NCBI GenBank assembly: GCA_012184525.1
Contig: WOFQ01000002.1
Span: 992,001 to 1,056,000, forward strand
Reading direction: 5' to 3'
Source: Xenoacremonium recifei
Taxonomy: Eukaryota > Ascomycota > Sordariomycetes > Hypocreales > Nectriaceae
DNA: 64,000 nt
The position numbers and the translations under genes are program-made. The notes under the pieces are model-generated. The model was given only the letters and a program-made list of their open reading frames with translations, was not told the DNA's origin and did not search any database. Positions 43,536-55,900 of this stretch are shown one piece after another; the first letter of the stretch is position 1, and each line of letters starts with the position of its first letter.

Positions 43536-46459
43536 CTATTTCAACTCCGCTACAGCCGCCTGAAGACCTTGCAACAGGGCCGCCTCCGCCGCGTCGTCGT
43601 TGTGCATATCCGCCATAGAGTGCATCGCCGGCGCCTGCGAGACGACCGGCGACTGCGTGACCGGCGGCGGCGAGGGATACTGCCGTGGAGTATGTTGAGG
43701 GAGGGCGAGCTGCGGCTGCTGCACCGAAACAGGTGTGCTAACTTGGGGGCCGGGCGTGTGCGAGGTCGCGGGTGACTGATGGGCATCGCCCACAGGGGTA
43801 GCGGTCTGTGACCGCGCCTGGGCTGCCACCTGGGGTTGCACTGGTGATTGCATGTGTTGCATATTCGTAGCCTGCTGTTGTGGCATATGTTGCTGCTGCG
43901 GCTGCTGTTGAGGCTGTGGTCGAGGCGTTTGGGGTGGTAGTTGTGTCTGTGGGCGTGGAGGCGCCTGTCCTACCGCCTGTAGAGCCTGCTGCGTTGTGGC
44001 TTGCATTGGTGGTCTCGCCTGTGGGAGAGATGAGGCGGGATATCCTGAGTGCATGGGCGTCGTGTTATGTTGAGGCATCTGGCCAGATTGTGCTGACGCT
44101 GCATGAGCCGCTTGAGCGGGAGTGACGACGCCGGAACCAACAGCTGCAGCAGAACTGCTGGCGCTGCGGCTTTGGGGGGGATTTTGCAAGCCACTAGCCA
44201 AAGTCATGATACCTTGGATCCTGGCTTGCTCCTCCTCGGAGTTCATTCGCGCTCGTTCTTCCGCTTCTTTCCTAGCAGCTTGCGAAGGGGCTCGTGTCTT
44301 CAGCTCGCCTGTGACGGCTTGGAGATAGTATGGCATTTCGGAGTTCGTCTTCAAGAAGAACAGCTTGAGGTTTCGAGCCTTGTCCTTCAGTTGCACTTGT
44401 GTCCGGTCCCTCAAGATATCGCTGATAGTTCCATTTTGGCCGAAGAGCGTGAGGATCTGGCTCCAATGAGGACCCCTAACCAGATCAAGTCCAGCCATAA
44501 GAGCCTTCTCTTCGTCTTGCGACCAAGGCCGACGGGTCGAGTGAACACCTTCTCTCCTAGTGTGGGAGGTAGATTTTGACAAAGCAGCCTGTCGGGCCTT
44601 GTCGTACAGTAAAGCGCTTGAGCACGTTTGGTTGGGCGGGAGTGGTTCGTTGGAGTTTTGCGCTGGTTGCGGTGGCTCAGGCACTTGTTGGGTGTAAGAG
44701 TAGTATGGTTGGGTGGGTTGTGCCTGCATCTGGTTGAGATACGATTGTGCTATGCTCTGTCAGTAGCTGGTCCTCTTGACTCTCATTTTCCCGCCTCTTG
44801 AACTTACTTGTACTTGTAGGCACAGTCGGCTGGTAGGGGACTGGTGACAAGCCATGCAACGTCGTCTTCACATAATTTGATGTGCTCTCAGCAACCAACG
44901 CCTCCAACTCCTTATAGTCAGTGATGTCCACCTTTCCGTTGGTCTGAGAAGGAGCAGTTTCTGATTTGTTCTCGGTCTTCGGTGCCTCAGCCGTCGAATT
45001 TTCGCCCTCCACAGCTGGTGTCGGTGTAGAATCGGTCTGCCCATAATGAGCGAGAGCATCCTGGACGAGGCCTGACGCTGTTTTCTCAAAGAAGGATGAA
45101 AGATCGTCCAAGTCGATATCTGGCTCTCCTGGCGCTCCAGAAAGAATATCAACTTCATTAGGATCGTCTTGAGGCAATGAGATACCGAAAGTCATAGCGA
45201 GATCACTAGAAGAAGCGACTCTCTCTTTGGCATAGACGCAGAAGTTGCGCAGCAGCTCGTCGGCAGAATATTTAGCTCTCAGAGCAGCTAAATATTCGTC
45301 AGTAATCAATCCGGTAATTTGTTGAGAGTTGAGGCTTACCAAGTTCCAGTTGAGTTTGCACCTCGTTCTTCATGCTTTGTCTCCGCGCCTCGAGAGCAAC
45401 GGAGAAAGCGTCATCTGCCGGTTGGAATTCGAATCCGGGAATTCCTTTGAGCAAGTCCTCTGTCCCATCAGTGAATGCTTTATCTATCACATCTCCCGCA
45501 ACCTCCTCTTGAGACTTCGTAGCGAGCAGCTCAACCGCGTGTTGAGTCTTGACACCCAAGTACATTTCCGACACCTCCTGCGAGAACTCTGACCTGTCGC
45601 CGGGGAAGATCAATTGGAAATGGTCATCGGCTTGAGAATAAGATTGAAGACCGCCATCTACCAACCACCCTCCCAACTGAGCGAGATTCGCCAGGTCAAT
45701 AATTGTCCGCGACTCGTTGTCGTGCATCTGGAGATCTTCAACGGAAAGGGTGGGAGACGTCGTCGAGTAAATCTGCTTCAAAGAATCGAAGGCTGATCGA
45801 AGTCGTCGCAGCGACTGGTTGGGCTGTGAACCGGTCTCACGAAGCTGTTTCACCGCATCGTCCGACTCATGCTGCGAAAGCGCGAGCAACATTGACATGG
45901 CCTGCGAAGAATACTCAATACTGATCCTACGACATCGCGCGCGGGACAGATAAACACCTACCATATTCCCCAGCGCATGCTTATTCGCATGGCGCACGTA
46001 TTTCTCGGGGTCGAAAGAGAACCTGACCAACGCAGGCGGTGGCGGCGCCTCCGGGACAGGCGCGCTGTCCACGTCCATGTGATCGATGACGGTCTGGGGG
46101 ATTTCGGGTTCGTGGTGGTTGAACTGGCTCACCAGGTCGTCCACGTTTGACAACGCATTCTGCACGAGGAGCGCCAGGCCATCTTCAAGAGACTGCTCGG
46201 CGCTGCGCTCAGGAATGAAGCCATTTTCATGCGCTGACGGTTCTGGGTCGGCCTTGACTCTCTTCGAAGCCTCATCATCTCCATTCGTCTCGAACGGGCG
46301 CTTCGTCGCCATCGTCGTCTGCGGGGGCGGAGGCATGGAAAAGTCCAGGCCGTCGAGGATGTTATGTTCCTGCTTGATATTCACATCTGTCGACGTCAGC
46401 TGCGAGTCCATTGCGGGCTCCAGGCGCTCGTTGTCGCAAAAGTCGCGATAACAGTCCAT
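43536..46459 (-). CDS. TBF1: TTAGGG-repeat binding factor (TBF1/TRF-type telomere protein)
   Basis: Nuclear DNA-binding protein of telomeric and subtelomeric TTAGGG repeats. Four exons (46459-45962, 45901-45340, 45287-44808, 44749-43536) encode 917 aa; introns are 60, 52 and 58 bp. In intron 1 the acceptor at ttcgcag, not the nearer gatcag, keeps frame (LGNM/AMSMLLALSQ). Residues 1-130 are acidic with a nuclear signal (KRPFETNGDDEASKRVK). A helical TRFH-like dimerisation region spans about 150-400. The telobox Myb domain starts near 586 (RRPWSQDEEKALMAGLDLV, then GPHWSQIL and DRTQVQLKDKARNLK). The C-terminal 250 residues are Gln/Pro-rich, as in transcription activators. An alternative start at Met17 is possible. 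Confidence 0.9.
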
Positions 46460-47714
46460 GCTTGGAGGGGAGGTTGGGGCAGCGGACGGGCCATACTGGT
46501 CGGTGACATGACGGCATGGGCCATGGCCGCGGCGGTCTCGGGCTGCGCAGGCTCAGCCATGAATGCGGATTGCCTCAGATCCAGGGCCGGAAGCGCAGCA
46601 GAAGGCTCGATGTCGCAGGCTTGCAATTGCGGGCGTCGATGTCGTCGAGAAGGCGGGATGCGGGAAGGACCTCGGAGAAAATTTGCTGAGTCAGGACGAT
46701 CGGCTGCCCTTATATCCTGCCCCAAAAAGCTGGCGAGGCAGATACACAATCGACACAGGAAGAGGGACAAAATTTGATGTCGGCAGCAGAAAATTCAAAA
46801 TATCACAGAACACAGGCCTTCCGTGTTTATAAAGGTGGTGGTATTCACCAGATACTTTCCATTTATTCTCCGGCGCTGGTAATGACGCCCTCCGTTATCT
46901 CATCATATTCAGCATATCTTCAACTATCGGCTTTTCCACGTGGTGCTGAATGCCGCCGAAACAGGCAACATTCGAAGGCGGGCAGTGAGTGGACGATGCG
47001 CTAAGCTTATCGGATCAGACCAATGAACGGGCTTTAATATCACCTGCTTGACCAACCAATGTGCAACAAACACAGCATATCATTGAATTAGATATGGGAC
47101 CAAATACGGCAGATTCGCATTTAATTAAAATCGATGATTGGATCCAGGACAATCCATTTAGACTATCGCCCAGCATCTTGTACTACCTTAGCATATGGTG
47201 GCGCCCGCAGAGAGCCGTCAACCTGATGACTCAGCAGGAAGCGACTTACACGGGCTGCCCTTCCACTCTCGACTCGTAAAAGACTTTGGTAATTCTAAAG
47301 ATAAAAAGGTTAAAATGGAAGTTATAGGTAGAAAGTCGGTTATCTTGCTCTCTGTTGAGTTGTCTCGTCAGACTGGAGAGAGAACTCGGGTTTACTTTGA
47401 ACTTCGCTCTTAGAATTAGCTTATTGTTAAGACTCTCAAGATGGCACTTCACTTAGAAAGAAGTGTCTGCACATGGAAGGCAGATCTTACCTCAAAATCT
47501 CACCGGAACAAACGTGCCGTTCATATCAAGACTATTCGTAATTGAAACTCAAAGCGCCTTATTGCTCCTTCCACCTCTCCCAACCATGACGACGCCTCGC
47601 CTCCCATCACCTCCCCCATCACCACCACTCCTCAAACCCTCACCCTCCTCAACCCTCCAAAAACACTGCATCTCCTAAAACACCAAACCCATCCCTACCA
47701 GCATCCTAATCCCC
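46460..47714. other. Intergenic, TBF1 promoter and beyond
   Basis: About 1.25 kb between divergent genes. The TBF1-proximal 300 bp are GC-rich; the rest is AT-richer. No gene or RNA recognised. Confidence 0.5.
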
Positions 47715-48746
47715 ATGGCCGACTCCAAGACGCAGTGTCCCGCCCACACCCGCACGCCCTGGGGCGCCAACCCGCACCGCTACAACTGGCGCCTGCGCTA
47801 CGTCCTCATCGGCACCCTCACCGCCGTGGTCGTCGGCGTCATCGTCATCGCCGTCGTGTTTCTCGTCCAGCGCGCCCGTCGTCACTAGCACAACAATGGG
47901 CATGAGAAGCAAGGCCCCACGTATGGGGTTGATGTCGCCGTGACGGAGCCGAGCACGTATCCTTACTATCCGCCTATGCGCGCTTGCGGTGACCAACTCG
48001 AGGATTGCGAGAAATTCTACAAGCCTGTAAGTCTCCTGGTGTGTGAAGGGGGGAGAGAGGCTGATGAAGGGGTGGGGGGATAGGATTTTTGCTGTCCGCT
48101 GCACATGGGCTGCTACCAGTCCATGTGGTCCCCCTCAGACGTCTATTGCTGCGCCGATCCCGCCCTGTGCACCATCAATGAATATCATATACCCGGCTGC
48201 CCCGACAACACCACCGAGTGTGGCCGTGAGATGGGCGGCGGGTGCTGTCCCCTAGACATGATGTGCTCGCCCGACGGGTGTCTCCAGTTCAAGCCTTCCC
48301 CGGACGCAAATCCAGTCCAGGCCGCCGAGAACCTCAAAGGGAGCCCCGGATCGATGAATCTTCGAGCAAGAGGCATATTTGATCCCAGATCGCATCTAGG
48401 CGCGGGAGTTCTTAGCCTGAACTTGACCGTCAACCCTCTCAACCTAACAAACCCTCTCAATCTGAGCATCAATCCTCTGAACCTAACAAATCCCCTCAAC
48501 TTGACGATCCATCGCGATGGTATATACCCTCCGACGAGACTAGACTTAGCTCAGATTACACCGACGGCGGTTCAAAGAGGCCACACGTACACTTACTCCC
48601 CTACATCACCAGCCCTAGCCACTTTCACAGGCGTCAAGTTTGCAGAGGTCGCTATTTTGAGTGCAGCGAGCCAGACTCTCATCAACGACAAGGTGGCAGC
48701 AGCATGGGCAGCAGCGACAATTCTCATGCTCATCCTTTCCACCTAA
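47715..48746 (+). pseudogene. Membrane / GPI-type Cys-rich protein with an in-frame TAG
   Basis: The ATG at 47715 opens a frame encoding a Cys/Pro N-terminus and one strong membrane helix (VLIGTLTAVVVGVIVIAVVF). It reaches TAG at 47886-47888 after 57 codons. The same frame then continues for 46 codons to a good donor at 48027, skips a 57-bp intron, and runs on from 48084 to 48746. The continuation holds a Cys-rich domain (CGDQLEDCEKF, FCCPLHMGCY, YCCADPALC, GGGCCPLDMMC), then Asn-rich repeats (PLNLTNPLNLSINPLNLT) with several N-glycosylation sites, and a hydrophobic end (AAAWAAATILMLILST) fitting a GPI signal. The TAG may be a nonsense mutation from CAG, a sequencing error, or a readthrough site. 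A weak intron removing it (and the helix) cannot be excluded. Confidence 0.65.
48411..48510 (+). repeat. Short PLNLT-type coding repeats
   Basis: Four to five degenerate units of about 18-24 bp encoding (N)PLNL(T/S), each with an N-x-T/S sequon. They lie in the second exon of the TAG-broken gene. Confidence 0.7.
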
Positions 48747-49175
48747 GGGCCTTTCCACAATAGACTTGGATATACCTAGACACAGACCCCTGTATCTACT
48801 TTAGCACAACACTTCCCTAGACGACAAACAACAGAATGAAAAGCAGTTTGAGATGATTCGTCATGATTTGTGATTCATGTTTCTACTCATTAAACTTCCA
48901 AGAAATCGCCAAACATTTGCTTGGCAGACCGCCACCACCTTCAACATGATGTTTCCGAGCACTCACCGAGTGCCATGCATGATACAATGTGTCCCTGTGT
49001 GCTCTCCTCCATGCTGAGAAAGGAATCTATGTACGTCCCGCGCCGTGTATGCCAGCCCATAGAGGGGTTGTTATCGGGGTATCTACTAGTTAAAAAAAGC
49101 CTTGGGGTAAATAATTATAACCCATCAAATATGTATCATGGAAGGTGAGCCAACAGGGGTTCCGAGTGACAGGGA
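48747..49175. other. Convergent intergenic region
   Basis: 429 bp between convergent stop codons. No additional feature. Confidence 0.5.
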
Positions 49176-50545
49176 TCACAGCCACACGGTAAAGATCAGC
49201 ATCACGCCGACCAGAGCGGCACTCATGGCGGCGATCTGCTTGTCGCCTGACGCGGCGCCATCCTTGTCGCTGGATGAGGTCGTAGCCGGGCCAGAGGCAT
49301 CGGTCGAGTCTGCGGTCGCAGTAGGAACCGTGGTGTAGGTCGCGCTCGGGGTGTATGTCTCACCCAGCGTGGGCAGCTTCACGTTGCCGTTGACCTCCCA
49401 CCAGCCGCCCGAGGTGGATGTGGGACAGGCGCGGGTCGAGATAGCGCTGGTGTTGTAGTCAGACCTGCTTACACCCGTGGGGGTGTTGGTCGCCCATTTG
49501 GTCTTGAGGTTGCTGAAGTCGGGGCTCACGGGCGAGGGCGTGCCTTGGCGAGTGTAGCCGTCGTAGACATCGCCACCAGAAGCACCGGTAGCGGCAGGAG
49601 CTCCGTATGAGATAAGGCCATAGTTGTTCTGCTCCTCCAGCCATTCATACACGATCGCGCCGCTCCAGTCAGAGACCATGGGCTCAGTGAAGATGGCATC
49701 CTGGTCATCGAAGAGTCGCGGTCCAGGCACGTTGCATCCTGTCTCACTAAAAAAGATGGGCACCGGGAAGTTGTGCGCGTACTCTTCCAGCAGGTTGTAG
49801 CTGGATTCCGTGTAGCTACTGGGGTCACACCAAGAGTAGGAATTCAGGGAAAAGAAGTCGACGTTGTCAGACGCGTTTCCGCCGCATGTAAGGTAGTCCT
49901 GGAGCATAGGGCGGAGCTGCTCGATATCGGCAGCTGAGTAGCCGATGGGGAAGTCGCGGTAGCCCTTCTTGTCACGGTAGGCCTTCATGTCTCGGGCAGC
50001 AGCCTTCAGGTACGGAGCGGCAGGCGAGTCTCCCTCCTTGGCGATGTTCTCGTTGCCGATGAAGAAGCCGAGGATGTTGTCATAGCCTTGGAACGTATCC
50101 ATGACCTGTGCGTATCTATCGTACTGAGTCTGGTTCCAGTAAAGGTCGTCGGCGAGGATGTAGGTGGTAAAGGTGTCGAGGTCAACCAGGACGTAAATGC
50201 CAGCATCGGCAAAGGCCTCCATGCATCCATCGTGATCACCAGTCGCGTTCACATGGTAGACTCGAATGGTGTTGGCACCAAGCTCCGTCATCATGCTTGC
50301 ATCTCTCTTGCATTGCGCGGTATCGACAAGCGGGTCGTCGGGTGTTAGCTGGTATGCGACTCCTAGCGAAATGTGAGCGCAGGTTCGATGCGGCCAGTAG
50401 AAAGCATATTTAACAACAAACCTTTGATGAAGAACTGTGAGCCATCCTTGTTGAAGAATTTGTTTCCGTAGACAGAAACGGCGTCGAGGGCCGTGACCAC
50501 AGAGGCCAGGCTAAAGAGAGCAGCACCAAATGCTGACCAACGCAT
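49176..50545 (-). CDS. GH72 beta-1,3-glucanosyltransferase, GPI-anchored (GAS/GEL)
   Basis: Cell-wall enzyme that cuts and re-joins beta-1,3-glucan chains. Two exons (50545-50422, 50362-49176) encode 436 aa; the 59-bp intron joins FFIKG and VAYQLTPDDP in phase. Signal peptide MRWSAFGAALFSLASVVTA. The catalytic pair is GNEN with Glu146 (acid/base) and FSETGC with Glu248 (nucleophile). Other GH72 marks are NTIRVYHVN and the GLISYG strand. No X8 (Cys-rich) module follows, so it belongs to the GAS5/GEL1-like group. A Ser/Thr-rich stalk and a hydrophobic C-terminus (AAMSAALVGVMLIFTVWL) give the GPI signal. Confidence 0.95.
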
Positions 50546-52997
50546 GGCTGCGACGAGAGCTCGACCTCAGCCGGAGCGCGATTGTCGGCGGCGTGTAAGT
50601 GAGACAGCGACGCACGTGGTGGTGTTGGAAAGAAACGACCGTCGTAAAGCTTCCGCAGCTTTCGCTCCCAGATAGCTCCTCCTCCAAATGCTGCCGTTTT
50701 CCTCCTCAGGTTCCGAAGCGCAGGTGAACGACAGTGCTGACGGTGATTTCTCGCGCAAAATCCGCGTTTAGCAACCAGAAAAAAAGCGAGGGACCTGAAT
50801 CCACTCCAGCGAGTGACTCGGCGGACAAAGAGCGAGTGGAAGATTGTTTGCCAACAACACACCAAAAACCAAAGATGAACAGTCCCAAGAAACGAGAGTG
50901 GGATTCTGGCGATAGATGTAGGAGGAGGAGGAGAAGGCCCGCGGCAGAGGCAGAAAACAACAAGGAATAATAATCTCTGCTGCTCCTTCCCCCCCCTGCT
51001 CCCGTCCCGTCCTGGCCTTGCTCGGCCTCGTCTTGATTGCCTCGACCAAGCTTGTCGCGAGCTTGGAAGGAGGTGGAGCCGGACCCGGCTGAAGCTTGAC
51101 CCCCCCTTCGCCCCCAGGCCCCCCTGAACGAAACAATGCTGGTGCGCTGATTGGCTGCGATGCCGACGGTTTTCTTGATTCAGGCCCTGCCCCTTCCCGC
51201 TGGGACGCCACTCTCGTGGGCTGCAGCAGGTGCGGCCTAGCGCTATCGACGACTTGCAGGCGGTTCCTTCCCCTGGATGGCCCCAACGCTCGGTGGGTGG
51301 TTTGGGTGGCTCCTCCCCTGGCAGCCTTCGGAGAGACTGGGCCGGGGCCAATTTGGCAGGTACCTTACAAGTAGGCAGGCAGGCCACAAGAACAAGGCCG
51401 CTGGAGCCACAGCCCATTGAGGAGCCACACCCGCATTCACCACCAGCCACTACACGATTCAGCTGAGAACTGCTAACTTTATTCCATACTCCAAGTTAAG
51501 CGGCGACAGACTTTTTTTTTCTTCTCGTAACGGGATGATCGACCGAGTACCTGCTCCATTCGACACAATCGACTTTCACAGTATCCGAGCACCGGGTTGT
51601 TCAATTCTGCATCCATTCTCTGCATCTATCCGAATCCCAATTTACGCACCGGACATTACACCTGCGGCCACCCTTCTCGGCGACGCACCAGAGGAAACCT
51701 CACCTCAAATCGGCCGACATTCCACGAGACCAAAGGCCCTTTCGTCGAGAACGCTGTAATTACCAGCGACGAATGAGACGATGCAGACGACACTCCGCCA
51801 GAATCACGAAACGTTGAACACAATGCGGCCCAGACCTCTGCGCTGCAAGGATCAGCATTTCAACCGGGACCCCCTTGAATCTCCCGCACCTAGATGGCCG
51901 CCGTATAATTCATACACCACTAATACGAGGCGCGCCAAAAAGTCCAGAGGTATTTTCATTTTGGTCCATTCCACTCCTCGTATGTCATGTGCACAGCCAT
52001 CTGCCTGGGCAAGGCAGCCAGATCCCTCAGATCCTCCCGCTGACGATGCCCTCTTCTCTTAACCAAAGCCATGATGTCCTTATGTATATCACGTCCCACC
52101 CACCCGCTGCGATCCCCATCCTTGCAACCATCTTTCTGCAGCCCCCACTTGATCCTTCGTTTCAAGATATCGATGACGTAGCAACTAAGCAATTACTACG
52201 GAGTTGATTGACACTCACGGACTATTGACTGCAGCAACTGAAGAGACTCCATGTCTCTAGACCAACCACAAATCCAAGATGGCCGGTTGCATCAACGCGA
52301 CGTAAACCATCCATCAAGTTGTCAAGGCAACACACAACTTAACAGTTCAGCCTAAGTTGAGGAGACACCGTTGAGTACGTAGGGTTGTTGTTCCAATCAC
52401 GGTAGAGTTAAGTAAAGGTGTCAACTAACGGAAAGTCGCTGAGACTCGCAGCATAACTGCCAACCAAGCGCGACAGTCGTGACAATAAGCCTTCATTAGT
52501 ACACTAAAACCTATTCACGATATGCTTCCTACACCGGGTATATAAAGCACCCTATTCCCAAACACCACCCGCTCCGTCCCGTAAAGGCCATTCTGATTAC
52601 AACCATCCCTCAATATCCGGCAGAAATACGGCATCTAATCAAAATGCCTCTCCGCCGGGGCTTCACATGGGAAGCCTGGAAACCCGAAAAGTAGGGAAGA
52701 AAAGAGACTAACAAATCTAGGCAGTTTGGGGGGGTGTTGTAACAATAGGGACTGCGTCTTCGTCTGTTGAAAGCACCGTCTCGCAAGTCCCAGCATGGCA
52801 TTCTGTAAAAGCCAGCAAGCGAAGAAGAAAACAAATTTGCCACCCCAGTAGGATCCGAAAGCTGAGAAGACGAAAGACAAAAAGATGGTAAAGGTCGAAC
52901 TAGTAAAGTGAATGCCGGATAGAAACGAGGATTGGGTCCGCGCTTGGGTCGACCAAGATGTAGCTCCTCCTCGCCATTCGCGCGGTTTCAATCCTCC
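50546..52997. other. 2.45 kb stretch without recognised genes
   Basis: Contains the GH72 promoter (50546-51500, GC-rich, low-quality overlapping frames) and the 3' flank of the GHW-module gene. A poly-T tract lies at 51510-51521. No gene is supported. Confidence 0.45.
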
Positions 52998-55900
52998 TTA
53001 GAAAAAGGAAGGCTTCGTAAGCACGCGATATTCAACAAAATCTTCTCCGTCAATGCTTATGATGGTTCCCTGAGACACGAGCTTTCCCATAAATGGCCCG
53101 TTGGACTTGCGTTCGTACTTGACGCCGTCATAGATCTTGGCGTCATCCGAACCGGCCTTCATTCGCAGCGTCTCCTGGCGAGCCCAGACTTTGTTTAGGC
53201 GCTGCATTTCGTCGGATTCATGCAGACGAGATCGACCATTCGTAACTGGGGCATCAGTTGCTGCTGCTGCCGCTGCTGCGGCAGCTGATGCGGCGGCCGC
53301 GGCGGCAGCCCGTTCTCGATTTGCGGCATGGCGATCGGCACGTCCTTGGGCAGCCTCAGCCCGGGCGATTTCACGTCGTGCAAGCGTGTTGGTCCGCTCA
53401 ACGGGATCAGGACCCTGACCTCGGTTCGTCGTGGGCCGGCTTTCAGGCTCGGGAGGTGCTTGTCGGATTGGTCGTTCAGCTCTAGCTTCAACCCGGCGAC
53501 TCTGGCGTAGTTCAGGAGCGGGAATGGTGCCTCTAGGACCAATGGGCTCCGTCAAGTCCTCGTGGTCGGTGATGATAGAGCTAAACGAAGTAATGGGCGG
53601 TGAAATGCCCTTCATCGCGTGGTTGACGCGGACCTGTGCCTCGGAGACAGCCTTTGCCTCATTTGCCATGCGCTCCTCTGGCGCCTCGCCATGATCGATC
53701 TGCCATTGTCGTACACGGCAGTATTCCTTGATCTCATGCCGTGTCAGAGGTTTCAGGTGATTCTCAAACTCGACTTCCTCGTAAGCTATCCAAAGCGCTC
53801 CAGCACCCATAGGAAAGTTTCCATCGACAAATCTTCCATCTCGAGTCTCTCGCACCAACTTGACACGGAACATGTCGTTTTGGCCGAGGATGCCGTAAAC
53901 GGCGTGTCTATCTCGGGGAATAGATTCGCTCGAGAGCTTCCAATGCCCGAGCAAGATTCGAGTCGGCCGAGTCCCGTGCAAAGGATCCATATGCGCTCGA
54001 TGGGGAGATGGTAACGCAGCAATCGGCTGATGATGCGTCACGGGTGCTGGTTCCTGGGTCGCTCCGTTGGTAGGCGCAGGCGTTGGGTTAACCGATGAGA
54101 AGCCGCCGCTCACCTTTCTTCGCTTCGGCTCTGGTTTTGCTGGAGGACCGTTGACTCCGGCAGGTATCTCAGGGCCATATGCGATGAGAGGTGGGTTGTT
54201 GTTATTGCTATAACTGGCCTCAATGTTGGGATTTTCCTTGACCCGTCGTACGGCCTCATTCACCGCCTCTTTTTCAGCGGCTTTTCGGGCCGCTTCCGTG
54301 TCCTCGGGAACTGCATCGGAACGAATCCTCACAAACTCTTTGACTGCAAAGTGGTCAAGCCCAACTAGATGAGGGAGGAATGCAATACGTTCAAAGGTAA
54401 CCCAACTTCCACCCGGGCCTGGGGGTAAAGGGTATTCGCTCGGAACTGGCTCATTATTCGTCGCAAAGGCTTGAATACGGGTTCGTAGTCGATCGCGCAC
54501 ATCGATGAAGCCAATGACGGCATGCTTGATCTTGTCATCGGGAGCGGGAGAATCGCGCCAGTGTCCTACCACGACTCCTTTGACGCTCCCTAGACTCTGG
54601 CGAGGGCCCTTTGGCTTGACAGTATTTGAAGGAGCTCGATACTCTTGGGTCGCAGTGCCGTTCTCGATCTTACTTTCGCTCAGGTCATTGAATACCGATG
54701 TGCGCTTCCGCTTAGGATAGTGTGATGAAGCGGATGTCTCCGCGGGGGCGTCTGTCATGATTTGGTCTTCCTTTTCCACAGGGGCTCGAGTTGGTAGCGA
54801 TCTCCTAGCACCGTTGGATCGAGACCCGACCACTATCTCGTCCTCGAGCTCTCTGAAGTCAACGCCCGAGGGTGACTGGATGGTACTGGCTGGTTCGCTC
54901 AGCTCACTCTCGACCTCGCCCTCTGGAGAGCCCGACTTTTGACCGTTTCCGTTGATAGGCCTGTAAGCAGTGATTAGTCTTTCGAGAAGAACAGACATTT
55001 AGTTTGAAAGCGCGCGGGTCAAATCTTAAGCGGTGTCCACTGAATGATAGTGCAAGCTTCGGCTGGAAGCAAAAACTGATAAGAAAAGGCAAGTGAAGCC
55101 GCTATGCGATCGCTAGACCCAAGGCGGCGCAAAGAAGTCAAAGATAGAGAAGCGGGTTCGCACAACTCAAAGCTTGGTATTCGAGAGCGACTTGTGGGGA
55201 AACGGTCGTTGAACCAAAGGCTGGGAGATTGAAGCAACGAAATAAAATGCAAACGATGCAGATGAAGCAAGCCAGGATTTTAACATGTGATAACAAGTGA
55301 AGTCGGAGTGAAATGAAAACTCTGAGGGCGGCAATGGGAATTTGGCGTGCGGCGTATGCCGGATGAAGCACGTACTGTGTAACACAACCGGGGTTTCGGC
55401 TCGACACAAGGAAGGTCCCTTGGGACTCAAAATGAAGGGGGTGGAAGATTAAAGAGAGGAATGGCCGAGAACTGGGGGGTGGGAGTTCTGAATTTGGGAA
55501 GGGGAAGCTCTGAAAGCTCCGCTGAACTCTGACCTTGATAGACTGAGACTGAGATGCTCGACGACAAATCAGAGTGGTGGTGCTTAAGACTCAAATGAGA
55601 GTAGGAAGGTGCTTGCTCGAATATGGATGAGCAATAAGACGATGGAAGGACGATGGTAGAAACGCTCGTGACGACCAAAGAGACGGGAAAAGGTGATGAT
55701 AAAAGCAGGGAAAAAAGATGTGTGGGAAGTAATGAAGCTCGAAACTTCTTCACCTGCTGCGACATGCTAGCAGCTCAGAGAAAAGGAAGGCGCGACCAGA
55801 GAGGGAGGTCAGGTGTCAGGCGTGTGCGGTGAATCACTGCACGTCAAATGGGGGAAAGACGCCAACTCGGCCCAGCCGTTCGTGCTAAAGGCAAAGCTGA

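Noticed and set aside
45902..45961. Reading TBF1 without an intron here, or with the acceptor at gatcag
   Set aside because: The unspliced frame is open but inserts an odd Arg/Cys-rich piece; gatcag leads to a stop. The ttcgcag acceptor gives a clean family-like sequence.
55427..55765. Open frame beginning MSQQVKKF inside the proposed long intron
   Set aside because: Its donor phase does not match the next acceptor and its sequence has no domain; treated as intron.
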